From: Thalassia testudinum
Lineage: Eukaryota > Streptophyta > Magnoliopsida > Alismatales > Hydrocharitaceae
Assembly (NCBI GenBank): GCA_037157565.1
Contig: JAZHRO010000063.1
Coordinates: 12,692,001 to 12,756,000, forward strand
Direction of reading: 5' to 3'
DNA length: 64,000 bases
Below are positions 21,935-33,841 of the stretch, piece after piece. How positions within the stretch are numbered: the stretch's first letter is position 1; the number at the start of each line of letters is the position of its first letter. Both the position numbers and the translations under genes were made by a program. The notes beneath the pieces were generated by a model. It was given only the letters and a program-made list of their open reading frames with translations. It searched no databases and was not told the origin of the DNA.

Positions 21935-23320
21935 TTAAGGCAAGGTAAGAGCAACCTTGTCCGAAATGATTTCAGGGAGCCAATGGTCAACAAAGGGTTT
22001 GAGACGCTGTTCGTTGACCTCAAAAATATTACCCATCTTTGGGTCAGATATTTCAACGGCCTCGTTAGGGAAAATCCGCTCAATAACAAATGAGCCGTCC
22101 CATTAAGACCTAAGTTTTCCGGGGAAAAGCTTCAATCGAGAATCAAAAAGGCAGATCTTCTGGTTCGGCTCAAAGCTCTTACGTGAAATCATCTGGTCAT
22201 GGAGAGCTTTGGTCCTTGCCTTATAAATTCTGGCATTTTCATAAGCATCATTTCGAAGCTCCCCCAACTCAAATAATTGGAGTTTTCTAGTTTTCCTGGC
22301 CAACTCAAGGTCCACATTACATTTCCTGATGGCCTAAATTGTCTGGTGTTCAAGTTCTATGGGTAAGTGACACTCCTTACCAAACACCAGATGGAATGGA
22401 GACATATTGATAGGTGTTTTGTATGTCGTACGGTAGGCCCAAAGAGCATCATTTAGCTTTTGGGTCCAGTCCTTCCTTTCAGACCTATCGGTTTTCTTCA
22501 AAATGTTCTTGATGTCTCGATTGGAGACCTCGGCTTGTCCGTTCATCTGAGGGTGCTTTGTGGAAATCCGATGGTTCACCCCATATTTCCCCAGTAAATT
22601 TTGAAACTGGGCATGAGTGAAATGTGTGCCACCATCATTGATAATTGCCCTAGGAACCCCGAACCAATTGAAGATATTTCTCTTCACAAAATCGATGACC
22701 ACCTTGTGGTCATTGGTCCGGGTGGGAATTGCCTCAATCCACTTGGACACATAATCAACAGCGACCAGAATATATTAGTGTCCAAACGAAGGAGGGAAGG
22801 GTCGCATAAAGTCAATGCCCCAAATGTCAAATATTTCGATAGAAAGAATTGGGTTCAGGGGTATCATATCTCTCTTGGTCATGTTCCAAAGTGTCTGGCA
22901 TCGAGTGCATGACTTTGAGAATTCCTGGGCATCCTTAAATAATGATGACCAATAGAATCTAGATTACAAGATTTTTGCGACCGTCTTTTTCCCAAAAAAG
23001 TATCCGCCACACATGGATGTGTGGTAGAACTCGAGTATGCTGTGGAACTCAATTTCTGGGATGCATCGACGAATAATCTGGTCTGTGCCGACAGCTTAGG
23101 ATCATCTTAAAAATAATATTTGGCCTCAGACACAAGTCTATCCCGTTGTTGTTCGGTCCAATCCTAGGGGATTTGACCAACGGCCAAATAATTGATAACA
23201 TCCGCAAACTAGGGGGTTCGGATACCCGAGACTGTAAGGATAGTCTCATCTGGAAAAGTATTTGAGATCAGGACATCCGGATGAGGAGAATCAATTAGGA
23301 TTCTCGAGAGGTGATCCGCC
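21935..23320 (-). pseudogene. Element G: integrase part of pol (broken)
   Basis: This is Ty3/gypsy integrase. The zinc-finger region near 22960-23050 reads YHTSMCGGYF, where the usual second His is Tyr. CTRC follows. The core has GIDFMRPF, a stop, then an open piece of 138 codons (22334-22750) with NDGGTHF and GQAEVSNRD, so all three acidic residues are present. A stretch continuing to TAA at 21935 reads [14 protein letters not shown] and a C-terminal tail. Stops and frame changes break it into at least four pieces. Confidence 0.88.
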
Positions 23321-24842
23321 ACTACATTTTATGCCCCGGCTTTATCCCTAATTTCAAGATCAAACTCATGAAGCAGCAGAATATAGTGAATAAGCTAGGG
23401 TTTAGCATCCTTTTTGGCCAAGAGATGTTTCAAGGCTGAGTGGTCGGTACAGATGATGACACGAGAACATAATAGATAAGCCCTAAATTTTTCTAAAGTG
23501 AAAACTATGGTTAGCAATTCTTTTTTAGTAACTGTGTAGTTCCTTTGGGCCTCATCTAGAGTCTTGCTAGCGTAGTAAATCATAGAGGGCATTTTCTCAA
23601 TCTTTTGACCAAGACGACCCCGATGACATAATCAGATGCGTCAGCCATAATCTCAAATGGCGCTGTCCAGATCGGTGGTTGCAACACCGTGGCAAAGGTG
23701 ACTGCCATTTTCAACAAATCAAATGCCTGACAGCATGATTCATCAAACTCGAATGATGTCTTTGGCTAGAAGGTTACTCAAGGGCCTAGCAACCTTCGAG
23801 AAATCCTTAGTCAATCTTCTGTAAAAACCCACATGCCCAAGCAAAGAGCGGATCTATTTTACTGATGCGGGTGGAGGAAGTCTAGAGATAGCATCTACCT
23901 TAGCTCTATCAACTTCAATACCCCGACTAGAGACCACATGACCCAGGACAATGCCTTCCTTAGTCATAAAGTGGCTCTTTTTCCAGATATGGACCAACCG
24001 TGTTTTGATGCATCTCTGGAGGATCAATTCTAGGTTAGCCAAGCAAGACTCAAAAAAATCTCCAAAAATGGAGAAATCATCCATGAACATCTCAAGACAA
24101 TCCCCCACCATGTCAGAAAAGATGGCTAGCATGCACCTTTGAAAAGTCGCAGGCACATTGCAAAGCCCGAATGGCATTCTACGGAAAGCAAAGGTTCCGT
24201 AGGGACATGTGAAAGTTGTCTTTTCCTGATCTTTGAGTTGGATAGGGACTTTTTTATATCCCGAATAACCATCCAGGAAGCAAAAATATTTTTTCTAAGC
24301 TAACCTTTCAAGGATTTGATCAATGAATAGCAAGGGAAAGTGATCCCTTTTACTGGCTGTGTTTAGCTTCCTATAGTCAATACAGACTCTCCAAGCAGAA
24401 GTTGAATGAGTGGTGAAGGTTTCCCCTTTCTCATTAGTATTAATGGTTATTCCCGCCTTCTTAGGTACAATCTGGATGGGGCTAACCCACGGACTATCTG
24501 AGATTGGGTAAATAATCCTAGCATCGAGCCACTTGATTATCTCCTTCTTGACCACTTCTCGCATATTCGAGTTTAGTCTCCTTTGCATTTTGCGAGAAGG
24601 ACGAGATCCATCTTCCATGAAAATAGGATGATTACAATAAGATGGCTCGATCCCCTAAGGTCATGGATGGTCCAACCAATTGCCTCCTTGTTCTTAAGGA
24701 TCTTAATTAACCTCGATTCTTGCTCCTTAGTCAACTCAGCACTAATAATTACAAGGAGCATGCTTTCAGGTCCTAAGAACTCATATTTCAAATTTTTGGG
24801 CAATGGTTTTAATTCCAACTAAGGTGGGTTTAAAATAGAATG
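23321..24842 (-). pseudogene. Element G: RT and RNase H part of pol (broken; split from protease by E)
   Basis: From 24818 the minus strand reads ELKPLPKNLKYEFLGPESM, the typical linker before RT in Athila-type pol. Further on it reads RVCIDYRKLNTASKRDHFPL, MPFGLCNVPATFQRCMLAIF, FMDDFSIFG and GIVLGHVVSSRGIEVDR. The RNase H motifs include EKELLTIVFTLEKF (as KKELL) and CTDHSALKHLL. The reading is interrupted by stops and frame shifts near 24290, 23850 and 23600. E is inserted at 24838-24842, just before the linker; uninterrupted H sequence at 63285-63310 confirms the join. Confidence 0.88.
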
Positions 24843-25362
24843 CGATAAGGCGATTTTTACTTTCGAATAATGTTATTAGGATGATTTGTTGTTGTAGGAT
24901 TAAAGTGGTGGAAAACCACTTAAAAAAATAATTAAAATTAAAATTAAGCCACTCACAGAAGAGTAGGTCATGTCCACAGGGAGGCAGTGACTTATTTAAA
25001 CTGGCAATTAGGTAGAAATCAAGCTCGTTGAACTATTCGTCAAATCAAACAATGCCTATGTAGCTCTGAAAGTAAACTTTAAATTTATACAGAAGTCAAG
25101 GGGTGTTAATGTAATTTTTACATAAGAAAATTATCCATGTGTAAGGGTATGCCATGTACTATTCACTTGCATGCATACTAAAATGTAATTCAAAATTAAA
25201 TTCAATGCACATAGAGATGAATGATAAGGTTTAACAATCCTCTAGAAGCATGAGCATGAAGGCATAAATTCAGCACAATAAAATAATGATAAATCAAAAT
25301 TCATTTTTGTGGCAATGGCATGAAATGTAAATATTAATGAGAGTGAAAATAGAGGATTCTTC
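24843..25362 (-). repeat. Element E: 3' LTR, left part
   Basis: This aligns with 52100-52615 of the 5' LTR. Its terminus has mutated from TGATAAG to CGATAAG (plus strand). It is interrupted at 25362 by F and resumes after 36610. Confidence 0.9.
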
Positions 25363-25714
25363 TGATTGCACCGCAAAAATACACCTGCAATTGTATCGTC
25401 TTGTACTATTTCCTAGCAGTACCAATGCATATTTGGTAGACATAGTCGCATTGTAAAAATACATGCATACATGCATTTAATTGAGAGGGGAGGAGAGTGA
25501 ATAAAATGGCCTCGCAATTCACATTTTCCTCAAGTGATGCCTAGCAAAATCTCCCTCTTTATTTTCTATTTCTATTTGACTTTGAAATTCTTCTCTGCGC
25601 TGCTGCCATGCATGCCAGCCTATTCCTCGCGCCATTCTCTGCTGCAAGCCACTCCCTGCAGCCGCATGCATAGCCATGCACATCCAGGGCATGGCTGTGC
25701 ATGCCTTCTTCCTC

Positions 25715-25720
25715 TATAAA
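25715..25720 (+). promoter_or_regulatory. Element F 5' LTR TATA box
   Basis: CTCTATAAAACAGGCACGG is a good plant TATA context and is conserved in the 3' LTR at 34194-34200. Confidence 0.6.
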
Positions 25721-26629
25721 ACAGGCACGGCTTCTTCTTTGCACGAGGGCCTGGTCCACCCACACAAATAGCAGCTTCTCCATCCAGGCTGCCTCCTCCC
25801 CTCTCCCTCCATACGCAGCCTCTCCTCCTCTGAGGAGCCACTCTGCAGGCAGGAGTACCTCATGGTGGTGCACAACCACCACCGTGAGTCCACCACCGCC
25901 CAGCTCATCAAAGAGCCGGGGGACATGGTGGTTCTTTCCCTGTTTCTTCGTTTGAAGCACTTCTGCCATTGCCACTGGAGCTTCAAGCTTTGAAGCTCAA
26001 CTGGCCACCGCAAGCTCCGCAGTAGCAGCAGTAGCGCAGGCCACCACGCGGTCTCTTGCAAGTCACCGTGCATGCCTGCAGGCCGCCCTCACCTCCCTCG
26101 CCACGCGCCTTGTCGTGCTCCTTCGCTTGCAAGCCCAGCCAACGCATCCTCTTCCGCGCGCGAGGAGCCATCCATGCCACCCGCACTCACAGCACCGGGC
26201 GCACCCGGTCGCGCGGCTCACCCCGGCACTATAGCCACTGTTCACGCATTTCAGCAGAACACTGTAGCTACAGTGGGGTGACTGGTAAGTTTCTCACTTA
26301 TCTGGTCACCAGACGCGTCGCAACCGCTGCTAGCCCACATGTGCGTCTCGCCCCGAGCCCGCTCCAGTGCCCACTCATGCGTCTGCGTGCACCCGCCTCT
26401 GCCAGCGCCTGAACTCGCCCGCTCTCTTCGCCTGCGTACGGTCGCCCACTTCTTCGCACCCGCACTCACCTCTTCACGCAGCGCGGTGCACTGCAGTCCT
26501 CTCCCCGCGCTCACTCCCTCTCAGCGCGCACGTCCTCATGTGCCTACGCACCTGCGCGTGTGCGTGTGCCATTAGACGTTGGCCCACTGCTGCAGATGGC
26601 TTAAATGCCTCCTTCACTCCAGCAGGAAG

Positions 26630-27192
26630 CTCTCTCTCTCTCTCTCTCTCTTTCTCACACATAGCACTCTCTCACTCTCTCTGCTGACACATGCACACAC
26701 ACTCACACTCTCACACACACACACTCTCACCTAGACACTATTATATACTTATATATATATATACATATACATATATATATTTATATCTATATATATTTAT
26801 ATACATATATATATATATATATACTTATATCTATACATATAGTAGTACCTATATACCTAAGTATTAGTATACATATATGCATATATATATATATCTAGAT
26901 AGTTATATATATATATATATATACACATATATATATATATACATATATACATATATATCTATATATATATATATTATTACCTATATAACTATGTATAAGT
27001 ATAGATACATGTATATATATATACACATATATATACATATATTTATACATATATATATATACAAATATACATATATATATACATATATATATATATATAC
27101 ATATCTATCTACATATATCTATATACATATATTAGTATACATATATATACATATATATATATATACATCTATATAGTTATATATACATACAT

Positions 27193-27240
<48 letters not shown>

Positions 27241-27400
27241 CTAAACATATATCTATCTATACATATATTTTCATATCTATATATATATACCTACATATAT
27301 AACTACATATATACCTATATATTTATAACCATATATATATATATATACATATAGATATATTTACATTTATACATATATATATACATTTCCATATTACTTA
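26630..27400 (+). repeat. Long CT, AC and TA simple-repeat tract in the F 5' LTR
   Basis: (CT)n is followed by CA-rich sequence and then about 650 bases of ATATACATATAT-type repeats. It lies downstream of the TATA box, so it would be transcribed. Tyr-Ile repeat open frames on both strands are by-products of the repeat. The counterpart is at 35090-35915. Confidence 0.9.
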
Positions 27401-28093
27401 CCATACGTGGTATCGCAGGAATATCCACACCAGTTGCTGATATTCCCCGATACATGTGTACAAAAAGCGTGTTCGCACTCATCTTCCACCCATCCACCTT
27501 ACATTCCACGCGGCACTTCGTCTTGTTGGTTGCGTCTTCCTAGACGATGACTGACTCGACACCGTGCTATACGCCATCTCTACCTCCACCCCCACCCCTT
27601 TATACATACATAATATATACCTATATATATATACTATATTTACTTTATTTCTGTTTCTCTTTCCTGCTATTAAAAAGATAAAAAATATATATATAAAAGA
27701 GAAAAGATAATCCTTGACCTGCAGGTACTCAGTCTTGCGAATAGCAAGACCAATTTTGGAACCCTAATTTGGGTCAAAGCCAAGAACCTGATTTTGAGGG
27801 TGTGCCTCAAGAACAAGAATTATCTGAAAAAGAATCTAAATAGAAAAACACCAAAAACACATTAAACTAATGGAAGAGATTCGTTGTAGGAAAGGCGTAG
27901 AAACTTCACTTCTAATCCCACTACCCTGAGTTCGACCCTAGGCCTAAAAGTGACCAAGATAAAATCAAGTAGGCCAGGTAAAAGATTTTGTAAAGAGATG
28001 GTTAGGCTCGATTTAGGTTAACCACTATACACATTTCAATGATAAAATCACCATATTAACACACCTATCCGGGTCCAATCACATCTCCTGTCA

Positions 28094-28111
28094 TAGCGCC
28101 GCTGCTAGGGA
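28094..28111 (+). promoter_or_regulatory. Element F: primer-binding site, decayed
   Basis: TAGCGCCGCTGCTAGGGA immediately follows the 5' LTR and matches TGGCGCCGTTGCCGGGGA at 15 of 18 positions; all three differences are transitions. Confidence 0.65.
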
Positions 28112-29494
28112 ATTGCGTATTCAAGTAAGTTTCTATTCCATTCCTTTCATTTTTTCTCTTCTCTCTTCACGGGTGTTTTTGTGTATTGCTGTGCAGGTGA
28201 ACCTGTTGCAAGGAGAAGGCAAGCAGACGAAGTTTGAAATGTGGGCAGGTCCAAGGTGGGAATGAGAGTGTGAAAACGCTGACACCACACTGAAGCTTCG
28301 CACACGTTGCTAAACAAGTAGCTCTTCCTTTCTTAAGCAACTTAGGTTAACTTGTCACCAAAATAAAATAAAAAAAAACAACTAAAACTAAAAAAACTAG
28401 AAAAACTTCTTGGGATCTCTTGGGGCAAGTGGATTAAAAAAAAAAACACTTGTTTGCTTACTTGTCATTACTCCCACCGCCTCGGGATTTCCCACCAAAC
28501 TGTGCATAGTGAAGATCCAAGAATCTTGATTATTGAATCTTTCACCGTATGAAGTATTCCTTGAGGCAAATAAAAAGATTGGTTACCACCCCCCTTTGCC
28601 TCATTTATCTGCAATTCAGGATCACCTTTTTGGTGGGGAGATTTGGAATTGAGTTGATTCCAACCCCACCACGACCTTTCACTTGCCTAAAATTCGATCC
28701 CGAATACTTCAACCCCAAAAATTTGATTTTCTTTATCTTTTGGTTGAAGCCTTGTGTGGAAATCATTCTGGTGATTGGGAGCACTTGAATTGAAGTGCTT
28801 TGGCTCCCTTTCACACTAATCTAAAACTGATTTGTGCATCCATACATAGAAATCTCCATCTAGGGAAGCCCATTGCATTTTAGCATGCATTAACCAACTG
28901 ACATTCAAGAAGGGTTCGTTAGGCTTAGAAGAAAAGTTGTATTCTCTCAAAACCCGAAGATTGGTTGAATTGGTAATCTAGAGAAATCCTAAAATCCATA
29001 CTACTTAAGGCTGAATTCTAAAAAACCATTCACCAATTAAAAACTTCAATTCAGGGAGATTTCCCCGTTGCATGCTTGTTTTACGCACTCTAAAAATAAA
29101 TCACTTGGGCATTACCCATAAATAACGCCCTTCACATTCCAAGAAGCACTTTACCCTAAGCTTCTAACTAAAATTGGTAGTAACTTGACCCTTATTAAGG
29201 ATTGGAGGTCTAACTACCTGCATGTAGCGCCTACGTGCTGGTGAGGGTTCCTGCGTGCTATTGGGTGTCTAAGACTGGGCCAAACGGCCTTTCAATCTAG
29301 CCTGGTGGTTTCACGGTGCTCGCATTCGATTTCATAGTTCGTGATAGTAGGTAACTTAGATCTTTATGTCTAAGGGGCACACTGTAGAGGTTAGGAATTT
29401 GATTGTATTGATTTGTCATCAAGTGTACCTTTGCGACATCATTTCTCTCATCTCTTTTCCCTTCTTATCTCCCCAATTCTTCCTGCGGTAGTGC
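28112..29494 (+). other. Element F: leader
   Basis: This is noncoding sequence between PBS and gag, including an A-rich stretch at 28365-28450. The small overlapping frames at 28549-28814 show no known motif. The block shared by the leaders of B, D and G was not recognised here. Confidence 0.55.
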
Positions 29495-30715
29495 ATGTTT
29501 GGGAGGAGGTCACAAAACCCTGAACTGTGTGAATTGTCTGATAAATTTAGAAAAGAAGTCGAATCGTCGTCCTCCTCCACAAACATGGCTGCACGCCCAC
29601 CCCCAAATCCTGAGGGAGGAAACCGCCCTCAAAACCCACCAGGTGGTGGAGCTTTGGATCCCATAACCCGCCTCCAAGACCAAATGGAAATGTATAATGA
29701 ACAAATTGAGGCCATTAGGGAAACATTGGAGGAAATGCAGAACCCTCCCGAATGGGAGGAGCCTAGGTCTCTTAGCTCTTATCAGAATCTCGCTACTACA
29801 GAAACCATAGGACAAATTCAGGTCCCCATTGGCAGGGACGACTTTGAATTGAAACCTAACATAATTGGCTTGATAAATTTTCACTTCCATGTTCTTGCAA
29901 GTGAAGATCCTTTTCTCCACTTGGAAGACCTAACCCGATTGGTTGAAACTGTTAAACCAAGAAATATCGGGTTACCTATAGTCCTCATGAAAATGTTCCA
30001 ATTTTCATTGCAGGATAAAGCGTCGTAGTGGTTACGCACCCTTGGGAGAACCATCCACTCTTGGGAAGAGATGTGAACAATGTTTCTCAAGAAGTTCTTC
30101 CCAATCGGGCAAACCAATGCGCTTCGTCGTGCTATCACTTCATTTACGCAACAAAACAGCGAACAATTTCATAAGGCATGGGAGAGGTATAATGACCTCC
30201 TCAGGAAGTGTCCGCACCACGGTCTGCCTAGGTGGCATATAGCCCAGATTTTCTACTATGGGCTAAATGAGACTTTGAAGCAGATTGCAGATGCTTCCTG
30301 CGGAGGGAATTTCATGAATAAAGACAAGAATGGAGCATTCGAATTATTTGAAAATATGAGCGAAAACTCAATGAACAATGCCTCCATTATTGCCTTTAAT
30401 TGTACCAACCTGCCCCGAAATGTCCACGAAGTTGACACGGGACCCTCCCATTTATCCACTGATCTCAGCCTTATCGCACAGAAATTGGATGAAGTCTCCG
30501 TCGTGCACAAGAAGCTGGACGAGCTTCTAGGCAACCCCGCCCGTTCTTTGGCAAACACCCCCACCTCACCACTTCGTCACAATCCTAATTCTTCCAACAC
30601 CAGGCTTATTCCAAGAAACCTCGTAAGACCTTCCTTACCGAGTGTCGCACCGAGCGATTTAGTAAGTCATATGATCTGGCTTCTGCGACCAGTATTTTGA
30701 CACGGAGTACCAAGC
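29495..30715 (+). pseudogene. Element F: gag, N-terminal and capsid part
   Basis: This is an Athila/Tat-type gag that would form the particle shell. It starts MFGRRSQNPELCEL; the G gag reads MLGRRSLNPRL, which supports this start. A Pro/Asn-rich segment follows, then a capsid core with ASEDPFLHLEDLTRLVET. Two in-frame stops interrupt it (TAG at 30026-30028 and TGA at about 30074). The same frame then continues with MFLKKFFPIGQTNALRR, AWERYNDLLRKCPHHGLP and FYYGLNETLKQIADASCGG, all classic for this family. Around 30680-30720 the frame shifts into the one used by the C-terminal part. The order and spacing are normal for gag. Confidence 0.9.
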
Positions 30716-30719
30716 CTCC

Positions 30720-31740
30720 GTGTGCTCGGACGCATATTTACATGCGGACGCATATTTTGGCATGGAAGATGCTTGCACCCTAGGGAACAACCCATTCTCT
30801 GCCACTTATAACCTAGGGTGGCGAAATCATCCGAATTTCGCATGGTCCAACAACCCACAGCGCGAAAACCCCGCTAGTGGACCAATGCGACCGTCTGCAC
30901 CCGTCATCCCAAGGGCCCAGTCTAATCCTATGGCGAATCCGCCATCAGGCCCTTGCATACCGCAAACAGAACACGCATCAAGTCCTCTTGATAAATTGAT
31001 ACGAATGATGACAGAAATGCCAAAGTGCCATGAAGAGAACATGACCTCTCTTCAGCACCAATTGGTGCAATAGAATGCTGAGATCAGTCAACTACGCATG
31101 GCGACTCAATCTCAGGGCACTCTTCCCACCCAACCTGTTCCCAACTGGTGAAATTTCGTACCCCGTGGTCCTCAACCACAGGTACGACCTTCTCAGGGGC
31201 AGGTTAATCAGATTCTGCAAGCTCCGAGCATTCCATCGGGATTTCAGGCTAATCCCACTGTAGCACCGCATTCTTATGTCCCTATTGCGAACCCTCCTCC
31301 GCCGTATGATCCCACTGGACCCGCATCATCCAATGCAATCACTATGAGGAGCAGTAAGCAGACCATCGATCTGCCTCGACCTGATCCTAGCCCATCTTCT
31401 TCATCACCCTCTCATTTGGGATGCGCACCGCATTCACGAGTGGACGATACACCCAAATTGGTGCCAGAATCTATCCCATTCCCTGAGGCTCTACTGACGG
31501 AGCCAAAAGGCAAGAAGAAAGATACACAGGCCTTTGATAACCTATGTAATTTGTTCAGGGATGTAGAAATCAAGGTACCTCTGCTCGAGGCTATCGACCA
31601 CATACCTACTGTCGCTCGATTTTTCAAAGACTACACAACACCCAGGCGACAATCAAAGAAAACTAAGAATCCGGTGGTTCTCTCGCCTCATGCGAATTGT
31701 GCTATACTCTCAAATCTACCATCGAAGCAGAAAGATCCGG
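30720..31740 (+). pseudogene. Element F: gag C-terminal part
   Basis: This continues gag in a new frame, with one TAG near 31071 and another near 31150. NPFSATYNLGWRNHPNFAW is a typical segment of Athila gag; G has YNSGWRNHPNFSW at about 55300. A Pro-rich linker and then PFPEALL and VPLLEAIDHIPTVARFFKD lead into the protease. A normal CCHC knuckle is not obvious. Confidence 0.85.
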
Positions 31741-32180
31741 GCACACCGCTCATTTCCTGCAGCATCCAAGGCTGCAATTTTAACTGTGCCCTGCTTGATC
31801 TAGGATCTTCTATCAATCTTATACCGACCATCATGCTCTAAAAATTTTCCTTGGGAAATCTGAAACCCACCCCTGTCACGTTACAGTTTGCAGATCGTTC
31901 TGTCAAAATCCCGAAGGGTATGGTGGAAGACGTGGTGGTTAGGGTCAATAGTCTCTGTTTTCCTATTGAGTTTCTTATTTTAGATATGGAAGTTCCTAGC
32001 TCACTTTCTGATTGTCCGATCATCCTTGGTCGACCTTTCTTGGCCACAGCCCAAGCCCATATCGACTGCGAGTCGGGCTATATTGAGATTGCCGTTGGAT
32101 CTGAAAAGCTCAAGCTTAACATCTTCAAGGCAGCCAAGAACTTTGATTGCGATTGTATCGAGGATGACACATCTGACTAG
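31741..32180 (+). pseudogene. Element F: aspartic protease
   Basis: This is a retroviral-type aspartic protease that would process the gag polyprotein. The active-site motif is LLDLGSSINLIP, the DLGAS form common in Athila-type elements, and looks intact. A stop follows at about 31839-31841. The same frame then continues through TLQFADRSVKIPKGMVEDV, PIILGRPFLATAQAHID and IAVGSEKLKLNIF. Of the protease motifs in the window (F, G, H), this is the only one with the full active-site triplet. Confidence 0.88.
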
Positions 32181-32183
32181 GAC

Positions 32184-32771
32184 ATGGCCGTCAGCGCATG
32201 TATCGGACTAATTGGGACCTATTCTGATTGCTGCGGATTACTTGTAAGCATTGATGATTGCCTGACCAACACATATTATGACGTTCCCCCATCCCTCCCA
32301 TGTCCCGTACCATCTCCTGACCAGACTTCTGACGAGGTTTTCTCCGCTTCCCATACCTCATGGTCTGTGTTATATCCGGGCTACTCACCGTCGGTCCACA
32401 CTCTTGAAGACTGGATTGCCCTTTCTTTCCCGCCAAATCAGGCGGAGTTGCATCTCCACACTGGGACCTTGAGCCCACATCCTACTCACAGGGGCTATTG
32501 CCTTTTGGATCCATATATCCAAGAAGCCCTTCTTCTTGGCCAATCTGAGGGCCAACTTCTTCCTCCTGACTTGTTCTCCGATTCGCCTGGGACACTCTCG
32601 TCCCAGGAAATGCCAGATCTTTCACCATCCACCATCACTTTTCACGCCACTATCACGATCACTTCACTTTTCACTTCACCACCCACCCTACCACCCTGCT
32701 GTTTACCCTACACCTCAACTCTCGTTACCCGATCTTTCGTCCTTCCTCTACCCTACCCTACATGCATATGA
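32184..32771 (+). pseudogene. Element F: unknown tail in place of RT
   Basis: After the TAG at 32178-32180 the protease frame continues open for 195 codons. The predicted product is rich in Pro, Ser, Leu and Thr (SLPCPVPSPDQTSDE, GYSPSVHTLEDW, DLSPSTITF). It shows no RT linker (ELKPLP) or polymerase motif. It ends exactly where the internal polypurine-tract-like site begins. It may be a separate small protein, an extension by readthrough, or a chance frame after loss of pol. Confidence 0.45.
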
Positions 32772-32802
32772 GGACATAGCATCGTTTGGCATGGGGGGGT
32801 GG
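32769..32802 (+). promoter_or_regulatory. Element F: internal polypurine-tract-like site
   Basis: ATGAGGACAT is followed by TGGCATGGGGGGGTGGAT. It is the same pair of boxes as in the other elements, about 1 kb before the terminal polypurine tract. Confidence 0.55.
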
Positions 32803-33841
32803 ATAGGCATCCATAGGATCTGGGTATTTTATGGTATCATGCAGTTTCCAGCTATATATATATAAAATGGTGTTTAGTAATGATCTGAACACTGAAACAA
32901 AAATACAATAAGTGTTGATGGATATTCAACCTCTGTTTTGAAGACTTTCCAGACCACAGAAGCTTGATTCGCTCAGGCTCGGCATAATTCACTTGAGCAT
33001 TGACAAGATAGATCGAAATTGCTCAGGCTCGGATCCATTGGTTTGCTTCTACTCGAGAGCCTAAGTAATCTTGGTTCGCACTACACATATCAAGAAAGAC
33101 CACGTGAGCATAAGATCCAACCCTAGTGTTCATTAGGGAAGGTGGAGTCCTTACCTGTGCGCGCAGGTAGACTTTTTATCCTAGGCTTTAGTCTTGTGTT
33201 TAGGAGAGACTCTTTCCACCAAAAAGGAACTCTCCCACCAAAAAGAAAAGAGTGCTCCTCCAAATAATGTTGTAAGAGATATATTGACACATGTTTCAAA
33301 AAAAAAAAAAAAGAGATGCAACTAAGTCAGTATATCTCACAAATGTTTGTAAAATCTTCCCCTTACAAAGTTCTTCAGGGCAAGTCACAAAAACCCTATT
33401 TTCTTTGAGCCACAAATGTTAGAAAATGGGAGTTGAGTTTTCTATCATCCTTTTAAGGGTCAATCCGAAGACATGAGCTAAAACTGGGACCAACCTTTAC
33501 TTAAAAATTCGTGAAACCCTGGGCTTGAGTCTTAATGTTCATCTGGTCAGTCTTGATCCTTCACTAAGCATAAGCTATAATCTCTTGAGCTCTCGAGTAC
33601 GGTAAAAACCTCCTCGATCCTTGAAATCGTACTTAAGGTTTAAATATCAAGAGTCCTGGTTAGTCAAGAGATGACCTATGAGACTTAAAGTACTGGTAGT
33701 CTTCTCTACAATTGGTTCTCACAATATCCAACATTAAACACACCTACGTCCCCTCGGAAGAAAATCTTTAGCTTAAGATCATTTCTAAATACAACACAAA
33801 AATGTTTTGTTAGGGACTAGCAAAAGATAGGCATGGGGGTA
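32803..33841 (+). other. Element F: 3' noncoding region and terminal polypurine tract
   Basis: This is noncoding. A short motif GCTCAGGCTCGG recurs at about 32969 and 33019, and CCACCAAAAAG-type repeats occur at 33217-33245. The hairpin TTTTGTTAG-GGA-CTAGCAAAA (33805-33825, one mismatch) is followed by ATAGGCATGGGGGTA, which touches the 3' LTR. Confidence 0.75.

Larger units (their letters stand above)
25363..28093 (+). repeat. Element F: 5' LTR
   Basis: The LTR is 2,731 bases, starting TGATTGCACCGC and ending CTCCTGTCA. It has a TATA box at 25715-25720 (CTATAAAACAGG), a GC-rich stretch (25750-26600) with strong short dyads, then CT, AC and TA simple repeats (about 26630-27400). The shared block CCCTGAGTTCGACCC lies near 27924-27938. 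A 138-codon frame on the minus strand (25559-25975) has a shorter counterpart in the 3' LTR; I regard it as antisense to the LTR and not a supported gene. Confidence 0.9.

Noticed and set aside
22334..22750. Domesticated integrase gene
   Set aside because: The 138-codon open piece has all three acidic residues, but it continues into decayed G pol on both sides and has no promoter or intron structure of its own.
25559..25975. 138-codon minus-strand frame in the F LTR, with a 114-codon counterpart at 34038-34382
   Set aside because: It is antisense to the LTR promoter, GC-rich and low in complexity, with no known domain. The two copies are open because the LTRs are recent duplicates.
26877..27176. 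Tyr-Ile repeat open frames (also 35233-35658 on both strands)
   Set aside because: They are the translation of TA/TACA microsatellites and are open on both strands for that reason.
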